This document shows positions 15,878-24,166 of a DNA stretch of 64,000 nt, piece by piece. Position 1 is the stretch's first letter, and each line of letters begins with the position of its first letter. Both the position numbers and the translations under genes were made by a program. Below the pieces are notes generated by a model. That model did not search any database and was not told the origin of the DNA. It worked only from the letters and a program-made list of their open reading frames with translations. This DNA is from Actimicrobium sp034313845. Lineage in GTDB: Bacteria > Pseudomonadota > Gammaproteobacteria > Burkholderiales > Burkholderiaceae_D. The DNA is taken from assembly GCF_034313845.1 (NCBI RefSeq), contig NZ_JAVIWN010000003.1; one strand, 5' to 3'.

Positions 15878-17917
15878 GTGCAACCTTGCATCCTGACCGT
15901 CGCAATCGACGCACCGCTCAATGTCTGTTTCGACTATCGCTGGTCACAGCAAGCAGATAGTGATCAAGTGCCTAAGATCGGACATATCGCCATCGTTCCA
16001 TTCGGTCGACGTGACGTTGCCGCAATGATCGTCGGGATTGGTACTAGCACGGAGGTTCCTGCCGAAAAGCTCAAGGACGCGCTTGCTGTACATGTACAAC
16101 TTCCGCCGTTAAGTTCTTCCTGGCTAGCGCTATGCCGCTTTGCTGCGGCTTACTATCACCGTCCGCTCGGTGAGGTGGTGATTCCGGCATTACCGAAAAA
16201 TCTGCGCGGATTGCAGTTGGTTTCGCTAGATAACGCACTAAAAAAGCTCCAGCAGCCTCGTGTTACGCATGATGCAACACCTGCGAATGTGCCCGCACTC
16301 AATCCTGCTCAGCGCACTGCGGCAAACGCGATTGCCAGCGCGACGGGTTATTTGCCGCACTTGCTTTACGGGGTGACGGGCAGTGGTAAAACCGAAGTGT
16401 ATTTGCATGCCGCGGCGACGATTCTTAGCCAGGCTAGCGACATCGACAACCCGTCGCAGATTCTGATCATGGTGCCCGAGATCAACCTGACGCCGCAGCT
16501 TGAAGGCAATATCCGCGCTCGTTTTCCGACAGTCATGATGGTGACATTGCATAGCGGGCTGGCGGAAGGCGAGCGCCTGCGTAACTGGCTGGCGGCGCAT
16601 TTAGGACATGCCCGAATTATCCTCGGTACCCGATTGGCCCTGCTGGCCTCGTTTCCGCATCTCAAGCTGATCATCATCGATGAAGAGCACGATCCATCGT
16701 ATAAGCAACAGGAGGGCTTGCGTTATTCGGCGCGTGATCTGGCGGTTTGGCGCGCACGTCAGTTGGCCATACCGCTGGTGCTGGGTTCGGCAACGCCGTC
16801 ATTGGAAACCTGGCATCACGCCCAGTCGGGACGTTACCGCCAACTTGATCTGCGTGACAGGGCAGTGCGTGATGCCGTCTTGCCTAAAGTGAGTTTGATC
16901 AACATGGAGCATGACAAGCCATTCGAAGGCATCACCACGACTTTGCTGGCAGCGCTCAAATCAAGATTGGCGCGCGGCGAACAATCGTTGTTATTCCTGA
17001 ACAGACGCGGCTATGCCCCGGTATTGGCTTGCGATGCCTGTGGGTGGATCAGCAATTGCACCCGTTGCACGGCCTTCATGGTGTTACACAAGCCCGATTA
17101 TCGACTGCGGTGCCATCATTGTGGGCTCGAACATCGTATTCCGAAATCCTGCCCGACTTGCGGCAACGTGGATATCCAGCCTCTTGGTCGCGGTACCCAG
17201 CGGGTCGAGGAAGGGCTGCAGAGCTTGTTGCCGGAGGCACGGTTACTTCGCATTGATGCAGACTCGACCCGACGCAAGGGAAGTGCCCAGGCCGCTTTTG
17301 ATAGCGTGCATCGCGGGGAAGTCGATATTCTGATTGGTACCCAGATGGTTGCCAAAGGGCATGACTTCAAGAACTTGACTCTGGTTGGAATTCTTAATCC
17401 CGATACCGCCCTGTTTTCGCAAGACTATCGGGCCAGCGAGCGCTTGTTCGCGCAGTTGATGCAGGTGGCGGGGCGGGCTGGACGGGCTGCGCCGAAAGAG
17501 GGAGGAAGTCCCAGCGAAGTGCTGATTCAGACGCGCTATCCGCAACACCCGCTCTATGCAGCCATCATCGCGCACAACTACGACCGCTTTGCCAACGAGT
17601 TGCTGGCGGAACGTCGTCAAGCCGGCTTGCCGCCATTTATTTATCAAGCATTGCTGCGAGCAGAAGCCCGCGAACTGCCAATCGCGCTTGAATTTCTGCA
17701 CGCAGCGGCCGCAGCGGTGAAACAGGACGGCATCATCATCAACGATCCTATTCCGATGACCATGACGCGCGTTGCCAATGTCGACCGCGCCCAGTTACTG
17801 GTGGAATCGCCCTCGCGTCCGGCGTTACAGGCCTTTCTCACGGTATGGATCGTTGCGCTGCGCGAGATCAAAACAAGGGCGCGCTGGTCGGTCGAAGTCG
17901 ACCCGGTGGATATCTGA
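15878..17917 (+). CDS. priA: Primosomal protein N' (replication restart helicase PriA)
   Basis: A 679-residue 3'-5' helicase that restarts collapsed replication forks. The N-terminal DNA-binding domain is followed by Walker A GVTGSGKTEVYLHAA (about residues 164-178) and the DEEH box IIIDEEHDPSYKQQ. Zinc-binding cysteines are visible as CDACG, CTRC, CHHCG and CPTCG. The GTG at 15878 gives the usual short N-terminus before APLNVCFDYRW. It lies directly downstream of the candidate origin. Confidence 0.95.
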   Translation: MQPCILTVAIDAPLNVCFDYRWSQQADSDQVPKIGHIAIVPFGRRDVAAMIVGIGTSTEVPAEKLKDALAVHVQLPPLSSSWLALCRFAAAYYHRPLGEVVIPALPKNLRGLQLVSLDNALKKLQQPRVTHDATPANVPALNPAQRTAANAIASATGYLPHLLYGVTGSGKTEVYLHAAATILSQASDIDNPSQILIMVPEINLTPQLEGNIRARFPTVMMVTLHSGLAEGERLRNWLAAHLGHARIILGTRLALLASFPHLKLIIIDEEHDPSYKQQEGLRYSARDLAVWRARQLAIPLVLGSATPSLETWHHAQSGRYRQLDLRDRAVRDAVLPKVSLINMEHDKPFEGITTTLLAALKSRLARGEQSLLFLNRRGYAPVLACDACGWISNCTRCTAFMVLHKPDYRLRCHHCGLEHRIPKSCPTCGNVDIQPLGRGTQRVEEGLQSLLPEARLLRIDADSTRRKGSAQAAFDSVHRGEVDILIGTQMVAKGHDFKNLTLVGILNPDTALFSQDYRASERLFAQLMQVAGRAGRAAPKEGGSPSEVLIQTRYPQHPLYAAIIAHNYDRFANELLAERRQAGLPPFIYQALLRAEARELPIALEFLHAAAAAVKQDGIIINDPIPMTMTRVANVDRAQLLVESPSRPALQAFLTVWIVALREIKTRARWSVEVDPVDI

Positions 17918-17924
17918 ATCCTGT

Positions 17925-18395
17925 TCAGTGCAGTTCGCCATCCTGTGCCATCTGACGGATCAGGCGCACCGTGTCGATATCTGCTTCCTGATAGGCTGAA
18001 TGCCGAAATTCGTTATAAAACGCATCGACGGAGCCATCTTCTTCACGCTGGCTGTCTTCATACGAAAACCGGACAAAGAACAACTCTGGCTGCGGTTCCT
18101 CGATAGTCATGGTCAACGACGACGGCGCAATATCTTTCTGTTGCGGTATCGCGTAATGGACAGTATGGACCGGTGTCAGTGTCACCTCGTCGCGAATAAC
18201 CAGATCGCCGTACTGCAATTCGCGTGAAAACCCCACATCGGAAGAGTGCGTGATCGAACAGCCGTCCAGATAGGGCACAAACAATTTCGGTGCTTTGGCG
18301 CGCAATACCAGCCCCAGCCAGAGTTGCTCGCGCGTCAGCATGTCTACCAAGGGCAGAAGCGGATCATTGATTTCGATCAAGTGGGTAAATTTCAT
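17925..18395 (-). CDS. AtaL-like / DUF1857 SRPBCC-fold protein
   Basis: A 156-residue cytoplasmic protein resembling the DUF1857 (AtaL-like) branch of the START/SRPBCC superfamily. Recognisable features are the opening FTHLIEINDPLLP, the LTREQLWLGLVLRAKAP block and the C-terminal QEADIDTVRLIRQM. The fold has a hydrophobic ligand pocket; the ligand is unknown. It converges on priA with only 7 bases between stops. Confidence 0.8.
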   Translation of the reverse strand: MKFTHLIEINDPLLPLVDMLTREQLWLGLVLRAKAPKLFVPYLDGCSITHSSDVGFSRELQYGDLVIRDEVTLTPVHTVHYAIPQQKDIAPSSLTMTIEEPQPELFFVRFSYEDSQREEDGSVDAFYNEFRHSAYQEADIDTVRLIRQMAQDGELH

Positions 18396-18711
18396 GCGAG
18401 TGCCATTTCATTGAGCGTTAAATATAAGCATCAATATCGGGCCGCAACGGTTGCTTTGCAAGCAAAGGCGCATCTCCAACGCGCGTCAAGTTAATCAGAC
18501 ACACCTTTTTCTGATGCAAAAGTTAATCCTTCGATTGATTCACGTCAGTCCCAGCCGCTGCAGCGCAGTCATGCATGGCACCGCTGCCGAACTTTGGGGT
18601 GGCGTGCGTCCAAGCAGTCAGCTGCCTTGGCTGCGCGCCCTGCAGAGCGCTGGCATAATCCGTCGGTAAGGCGTCACCAGCCCTGCGTCCACCACATCCC
18701 CGGAGCAATCA

Positions 18712-21531
18712 ATGAAACCCCACCAATTGCTGGCGTTACCCGCCTTAGTGCTCGTCCTATGCGCGGTGTTGTCATCGCCAGTGTCAGCAGCGGAGGCGGT
18801 GAATGCTGTCAACCTGTCGGTGCCGCAAGTCCCGTTCGAGAAATACACATTACCCAACGGGCTAGACGTCATTCTGGTTGAAAACCACCGCTTGCCGTTG
18901 ACGGCAGTCAATCTCTGGTACCACGTCGGTCCCGCCAACGAAGCGCCCGGCCTGACCGGATTTGCTCATTTGTTCGAACACATGATGTTTGCCGCGTCGA
19001 AGCACGTGCCACGTGGCAAGGCGGACAAATTGCTCGAAGGTGCCGGGGCGACCGATTCCAATGGCAGTACCGATTTCGATCGCACCAACTATTTTGATAC
19101 CGTGCCATCGAACCAGCTCGAACTGGCACTGTGGGTACACGCCGATCGCATGGGCTACATGCTTGATGTGCTCGACCAGATTGCGCTAACCAACCAGATT
19201 GACGTAGTGCGCAACGAGCGTCGCCAAAGCATCGAAAACGCGCCCTATGGCATCGTCGAAGAAGCCCTGTTTCACCAGCTATTTCCCAAGACGCACCCGT
19301 ACTACGCCAGCATCATGGGCTCGCATGCCGATATCCAGTCCGCCAAACTGGGCGACATCAAGCACTTTTTCACGCAGTATTACCGACCCAATAATGCCAG
19401 CCTCGTCATCGTCGGCGATATCGACAAGGTCCGCACCAAGGCACTGGTGGCCAAATATTTCAGCTCTTTCAAGCGCGGTCCCGAACTGACGAAGCCGGTT
19501 GTCGTCACGCCTGCCATCACCAGCGAGCGACGAGCCGTCGTGACCGATCAGATCGAGCTGCCACGGGTCTACATGGCCTGGCTGACGTCGCCGGCGTACC
19601 AGCCGGGTGATGCCGAGCTGGCGATTGCCGGACAAATCCTTGGAGGCGGAAAATCCAGCCGACTCTACAAGTCGCTGGTCTATGACAAGCAGATCGCGCA
19701 GGAAGTCAGTGCCTCGCAGGGATCGAACGCGCTGACCTCGATGTTTGTGGTCTCGGTGACCGCGCGACCGGGTCACGATGTCAAAGAAATCGAAGCGGCG
19801 ATCGACGAGCAGTTGCAGCTGTTACGCAAGAATGGTCCCGATGACAAGGAAGTCGCGCGCGCCCGCAACACTATCGAAACGGCGATGCTGACCCGTCTCG
19901 AAAAAGTCGGTGGCGAAGGTCTGGCCAACCAACTGAATCAGTACAACCAGTACCTTGGTGATCCCGGCTATTTGGCGAAGGACATCGAGCGCTACCGTCA
20001 AGTCACTGCTGCCGACGTCAAGCACGTCATCAACGCGCAATTGGCGTCAAATGCCCGCGTGGTCGTGCACGGCATGCCGGGCCAGAAACAACTTGGCGCG
20101 GAAGTGCCGACACCGCCGGTCGTGAAAGGACCGGTTGAACCGATCACGTCACTGAACAAGGATGAGCCATGGCGTCGGCAAGTACCGAAGGGCCAGCCAT
20201 TGAAACCGTTCACGCTGCCCACGGGCGACAGCTTCACGCTCGCCAACGGCTTGACGGTGATCCACAACTTCAATCCGGCATTGCCGCTTGTGGCTGCCGA
20301 ACTGGTATTGCGCAGCGGCTCTGGCGCGAACCCTGCCGGGCAGCCGGGATTGGCCAGTTTTACCGCACACATGCTGGAGGAAGGCACGACCAGTCGAAGC
20401 GCACCGCAGATCGCCGATGAACTCGCGCAGCTTGGTGCGTTCATGATGACCGGGTCGAATGCCGATGCCTCGATGGTATCGGTGATGTCGCTCAAAGCCA
20501 ACTTCAGCCAGTCGCTTGATGTGCTGGCCGATATGGTCCAGCACCCGGCATTTCCGGCCGAAGAAATCGAGCGCGCACGGAGTAGCCGGCTCGGTGATCT
20601 CAGTCAGGAACGCGAGAATGCACCCGCCGTCGCAACCCGTGTCGAGCTGGCCGCACTGTATGGTGACGTGCATCCGTACGGCAGGTCCGAACTCGGTGAC
20701 GAGGCCGCGGTCAAGGCCACTGGTCGTGCCGACCTCGACGGTTTCTGGAAGAAGCATTACGTTCCCGGCAATGCTGCGCTCGTCGTGTCTGGCGACATCA
20801 CCCGCGAGGCACTGACAGCGTTGGCCGAAACTCGCTTCGGCGAGTGGAAAGGCGTGGTCAGCGAGCAGGCAACGCTCGGATTGGCCCAGCCGACCAGCGC
20901 AAGACTAATCCTCGTCGACAAGCCCGGCGCGCCGCAAACCGCGATCCGCGTAGCTGTCCTTGGCCCCGCTCGCAAGACGCCTGATTTCGACGCCTTGCAG
21001 GTGATGAATGCTGCGCTCGGCGGCTTGTTCACCAGCCGTATCAACAGCAACCTGCGCGAAGAAAAAGGCTACACCTACGGCACCACGTCCGGCTTTGACT
21101 ATCGCCGTGCGCCGGGACCATTTGCCGTTGCCGGCAGCATCCGCAGCGACGTGACGGGCGTGGCCGTAGCAGAAATTTTCAAGGAAATCCGTGGCATGAC
21201 CGGCGCAACAATGGGAGCGGCCGAGATAACCAATGCGCGCAATTCACAGATCCTGTCGCTACCGGGACGCTTTGAAACCAATCAGGCCATTGGTGCCTCA
21301 CTGGCCAATATTTTTATCTACGACCTGGGTCGCGATTACTACGTCGGATTGCCCGCACGTTATGCCGCCGTCACCGCGAAACAGGCGCAGGCAGTCGCCG
21401 CCAAGTATCTGCAACCAAAAAAAATGATCGTCATCGCGGTAGGCGACAAAGCCAGCATCGCACCGCAATTCGAGCCGTTCAAATTGGGACCGGTTGAGTT
21501 GCGTGATGCGGATGGTGTCGTGCTGAAGTAA
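18712..21531 (+). CDS. Two-domain M16 family zinc peptidase
   Basis: A 939-residue exported protein with a signal peptide (cleavage near VSAAEA). It contains two tandem M16 (pitrilysin/processing peptidase) modules. The first has the zinc motif HLFEH at residues 86-90 and the downstream NERR glutamate. The second has HMLEE in the equivalent position, so it has lost the HxxEH histidine and is probably the inactive partner. This fuses in one chain the active and inactive subunits that many bacteria encode separately. GGAG lies 6 bases before the ATG. Likely a periplasmic peptide-degrading enzyme. Confidence 0.92.
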   Translation: MKPHQLLALPALVLVLCAVLSSPVSAAEAVNAVNLSVPQVPFEKYTLPNGLDVILVENHRLPLTAVNLWYHVGPANEAPGLTGFAHLFEHMMFAASKHVPRGKADKLLEGAGATDSNGSTDFDRTNYFDTVPSNQLELALWVHADRMGYMLDVLDQIALTNQIDVVRNERRQSIENAPYGIVEEALFHQLFPKTHPYYASIMGSHADIQSAKLGDIKHFFTQYYRPNNASLVIVGDIDKVRTKALVAKYFSSFKRGPELTKPVVVTPAITSERRAVVTDQIELPRVYMAWLTSPAYQPGDAELAIAGQILGGGKSSRLYKSLVYDKQIAQEVSASQGSNALTSMFVVSVTARPGHDVKEIEAAIDEQLQLLRKNGPDDKEVARARNTIETAMLTRLEKVGGEGLANQLNQYNQYLGDPGYLAKDIERYRQVTAADVKHVINAQLASNARVVVHGMPGQKQLGAEVPTPPVVKGPVEPITSLNKDEPWRRQVPKGQPLKPFTLPTGDSFTLANGLTVIHNFNPALPLVAAELVLRSGSGANPAGQPGLASFTAHMLEEGTTSRSAPQIADELAQLGAFMMTGSNADASMVSVMSLKANFSQSLDVLADMVQHPAFPAEEIERARSSRLGDLSQERENAPAVATRVELAALYGDVHPYGRSELGDEAAVKATGRADLDGFWKKHYVPGNAALVVSGDITREALTALAETRFGEWKGVVSEQATLGLAQPTSARLILVDKPGAPQTAIRVAVLGPARKTPDFDALQVMNAALGGLFTSRINSNLREEKGYTYGTTSGFDYRRAPGPFAVAGSIRSDVTGVAVAEIFKEIRGMTGATMGAAEITNARNSQILSLPGRFETNQAIGASLANIFIYDLGRDYYVGLPARYAAVTAKQAQAVAAKYLQPKKMIVIAVGDKASIAPQFEPFKLGPVELRDADGVVLK

Positions 21532-21566
21532 GGCGTCTTCGGCACGAGCACATGGGCAGGCCTTGA

Positions 21567-22211
21567 TTAGCTAATAAGGTGTCGCAGTTGTGCGCACACA
21601 TTTCCAAAGCTGGGAGATACATTGCGCTCGACGACCATGAGCGGCCCCATCTTTTCTGCCCATTCGTGCTTGATCTGACCAGGCAGCGGCCAACCTTCTT
21701 TCTTGACGGCTGCCGCTCCTCCTGGATATACCGCATCAGCCAAGAGCTCCCATGTGCCGCAAATACTGTCTTGAACATAGCGGACGAGCACATCTTTCTT
21801 GGCGCGAGGATACGCTTTCAATAAAGCTTCCCTATCACCCAAGTACCAACTTTCTGTCTCTTCGATGGCCAGACAGAATCGGGTGATCTCCGCAGCATTG
21901 CACTTCAACGCAAGTGCATTCAATTTATCCAGCATGACTTTGGGAATCTGGTCATCGGCATCCATTACAACGACAATTGCTTCGTACCCCGGCGTCATTG
22001 CGTATCCACGCAAAAGCCTGGGTAGCTGGTCAAGCAGAATGCGATTTGCCGCGTCACCCTTCGCAGTCAACCCTGCCGGGACTCTTCCGATTCCCTTGTA
22101 AGCATTGATGCGCCATGTATGCGGTTCGCCCTGTACACCTAGCAATTGAGGCATCAGGGCTTCCAGCAGTTTTTTTCCCGAACTGTCCTCACTCAGTATT
22201 TCAATGTGCAT
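21567..22211 (-). CDS. DUF4276 family protein (partner of AAA ATPase)
   Basis: A 214-residue protein. Conserved acidic motifs resemble a Toprim-like arrangement: an early ILSEDSSGKK, then AIVVVMDADDQ, then IEETESW. Toprim-type OLD nucleases use the same E...DxD...E layout, but calling it a nuclease is my inference. ATG 22211 is chosen; it begins 2 bases after the AAA ATPase stop with GAGG overlapping that stop. The two genes are therefore tightly coupled and probably work as one module. Confidence 0.8.
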   Translation of the reverse strand: MHIEILSEDSSGKKLLEALMPQLLGVQGEPHTWRINAYKGIGRVPAGLTAKGDAANRILLDQLPRLLRGYAMTPGYEAIVVVMDADDQIPKVMLDKLNALALKCNAAEITRFCLAIEETESWYLGDREALLKAYPRAKKDVLVRYVQDSICGTWELLADAVYPGGAAAVKKEGWPLPGQIKHEWAEKMGPLMVVERNVSPSFGNVCAQLRHLIS

Positions 22212-22213
22212 GG

Positions 22214-23443
22214 CTACCTCGCATCGAGATAGTCGCTGTACCAAAGGCCGCCGAGTGGCAATCCTTCGGCTACCAGATTGCGCACAATTTCCATGTCGGA
22301 CACGCGCCGTACCGTCGAGTAGCCATCAATCCCCTTCTCCAGAATCCAGACTTCTTCAGGCGACAACGCATCGACAAAATACGGCTGGTGAGTAGTAACA
22401 AAAATCTGTGGTGCGTTCTTTTTCCCTGTCGCATGCGCGCGAAATTCGATCGCCAGGGTTTCCAGCAGCTTGTGATACAGGCCGTTTTCCGGTTCTTCGA
22501 TACAGATGAACGGAGGCGGTTCGGGATCTTCGAGCAGCAGTAAATAAGCAAACACCTTTAATGTGCCGTCTGACATCTGCTGTGCAAAAAACGGATCGGC
22601 GAATGCGCCATCATTGAACTGCAACAGCACGCGTTTGTCATCGGTGACCTTTGTGCTGATGCTGGATACGCCGGGAATTTTGTCAGCGATGCGTTGCAGG
22701 ATCGTCGCGAAACGCGCTTTGTGCTCGCGCTCCATGAACTGCACCACGTTGCCGATATTGTCACCGTGGCTATTCAAATGCTTTTGCGGCCCGGCCGAAG
22801 GCAGGCTGCGTGCAGCATCAGGATAGAAGTAAGACAGGTACCAGCCCTTGAGAAAATCGCGAAAACGCTTGATGCGTGGATGCTCTTTCAAGGTACCAAG
22901 CGTAGCGATACCAAGCTGACGCAGGTCAGTTAATTCGACAGCCTCTTTGCCGTTATCCTCTTCGCCATCCAGTTGCACGGCGACTTCGCCCGCCCATACA
23001 TGACCGGTGCCACGCGTCAAGCGCAGAAACGGAAACGGCTGACCACTCTTCGAATTTTTTCGACGCTGCTTGAGCAGTTCACTCTCGACGAACGGTCGTC
23101 CCGTGTCATCGAGTCCAATCGATAGCTCATAGGTGATGGGTCGTTCGCCTGAGGCTTCACGGTAATAGATTTCAAAGCGAATCGGCGCATCCGTTTCAGC
23201 CGAGTGCAGCCGTTCGAAGCCGCCCCTATCCTTCATATCGCACGCGGTCTCGACATCATGTGTCAGGCAGTCCGCGATAAAGCCGAATGCATCAAACAGT
23301 GTGCTCTTGCCCACGCCGTTCTTTCCAATGACAACGGTGAACGGCGTGAGCGGCGCACCAGTTTTTTGAGCCGACAATCTGCCTAACGTCACGTCCCGCA
23401 AGGCGCGATAGTTCTGAACCCGGAAGCCTTCGATCAACGCCAT
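22214..23443 (-). CDS. AAA family ATPase (AAA_21, RecF/OLD-like)
   Basis: A 409-residue ABC/SMC-like ATPase. Visible motifs are Walker A VVIGKNGVGKSTLFDAF, an ABC-signature-like QQMSDGTLKVF, Walker B FICIEEPENGLY and the switch histidine VTTHQPYFVDAL. ATPases of this type sit in anti-phage modules with a nuclease-like second gene. ATG 23443 is chosen, with AGAGGAA just upstream; the frame is open to 23491. The restriction-gene remnant ends 51 bases upstream on the same strand, suggesting a small defence island between the M16 and rep genes. Confidence 0.85.
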   Translation of the reverse strand: MALIEGFRVQNYRALRDVTLGRLSAQKTGAPLTPFTVVIGKNGVGKSTLFDAFGFIADCLTHDVETACDMKDRGGFERLHSAETDAPIRFEIYYREASGERPITYELSIGLDDTGRPFVESELLKQRRKNSKSGQPFPFLRLTRGTGHVWAGEVAVQLDGEEDNGKEAVELTDLRQLGIATLGTLKEHPRIKRFRDFLKGWYLSYFYPDAARSLPSAGPQKHLNSHGDNIGNVVQFMEREHKARFATILQRIADKIPGVSSISTKVTDDKRVLLQFNDGAFADPFFAQQMSDGTLKVFAYLLLLEDPEPPPFICIEEPENGLYHKLLETLAIEFRAHATGKKNAPQIFVTTHQPYFVDALSPEEVWILEKGIDGYSTVRRVSDMEIVRNLVAEGLPLGGLWYSDYLDAR

Positions 23444-23493
23444 ATCGTTCCTCTGCTGAAAATTGTTTCGTGCATCATTTTTGGTCTGCAAAC

Positions 23494-23971
23494 TCAGGTA
23501 GTCCTGAATACCTTCATCACTTCGTCCCCCAAATGATTGATCACCTTCACCGCTACCCGTCCCGATTTCGGTTCGGCAAACGGCCGTGAGGTTTCACTGT
23601 TCAGGGTGGCCCATGCTTCTGCATTGATCTCTGCTTTGAGCGTTGTCTTCAAGGCTTTGTACGGATCATTTGCACCCAGAAAATACGCCTGTCTTACAAA
23701 AAAACTTTCTTCGTTGTAGTCGGTATCGATGAACCAGCAAGCGATGTCATCGGCATCGTGACTGTGCACGTCCTTCGTCGAACGTCATCGTGGTTAACTG
23801 CAGTACGCCTTTGCTTTTTTTTGGCTTGGGGATCGGTGTAATGAATTCGGCGCTGCGACGACTTCCAATAATTTTCTGGGTCGGTTGACCGCTGCTGTCG
23901 AGTTCCCAGTGCCGGGACGGATAGCCGTAAGGCGTGTTTAAAATCGGTTTTTCAAAAAACTGATTAGTCAT
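23494..23971 (-). pseudogene. remnant of a type III restriction-like DEAD/DEAH protein, internally deleted
   Basis: Two overlapping short frames. The first (23971 to 23747) encodes about 60 residues that look like the N-terminus of a large helicase-restriction protein (NTPYGYPSRHWELD, QPTQKII, EFITPIPKPKK) up to MTFDEG. The second (23769 to 23494) encodes the typical last 85 residues of the same family (FVRQAYFLGANDPYKALK, AVKVINHLGDEVMKV). I recognise both ends as belonging to one protein of roughly 900-1000 residues, so some 800 codons have been lost and the ends joined out of frame. The product is certainly inactive. It marks a former defence locus beside the AAA/DUF4276 pair. Confidence 0.78.
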
Positions 23972-24166
23972 TGGTGCCTAGCGCGGGAGGGTTGAATCGA
24001 GCTAAAAATCCCGCGAAGCTTACCATTTTTCGATGTGTGCTCGTAGGGTGAAATTACCGAAATCAGCCAAGTTGCCTGACCAAAAATAGCATAATGTTGC
24101 GCACGTCGACGTCGTCCAAACGTGGTCTGTACAATCAGCAACCCACACCGATATCTCACTGACTCC

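Noticed and set aside
18396..18711. Small frames in the gap before the M16 peptidase
   Set aside because: None has a ribosome site or recognisable sequence; the 316-base gap appears to hold only the promoter and leader of the peptidase gene.
24122..24166. Longer N-terminus for Rep
   Set aside because: The added residues are not typical of Rep, and ATG 24167 gives the normal family start.
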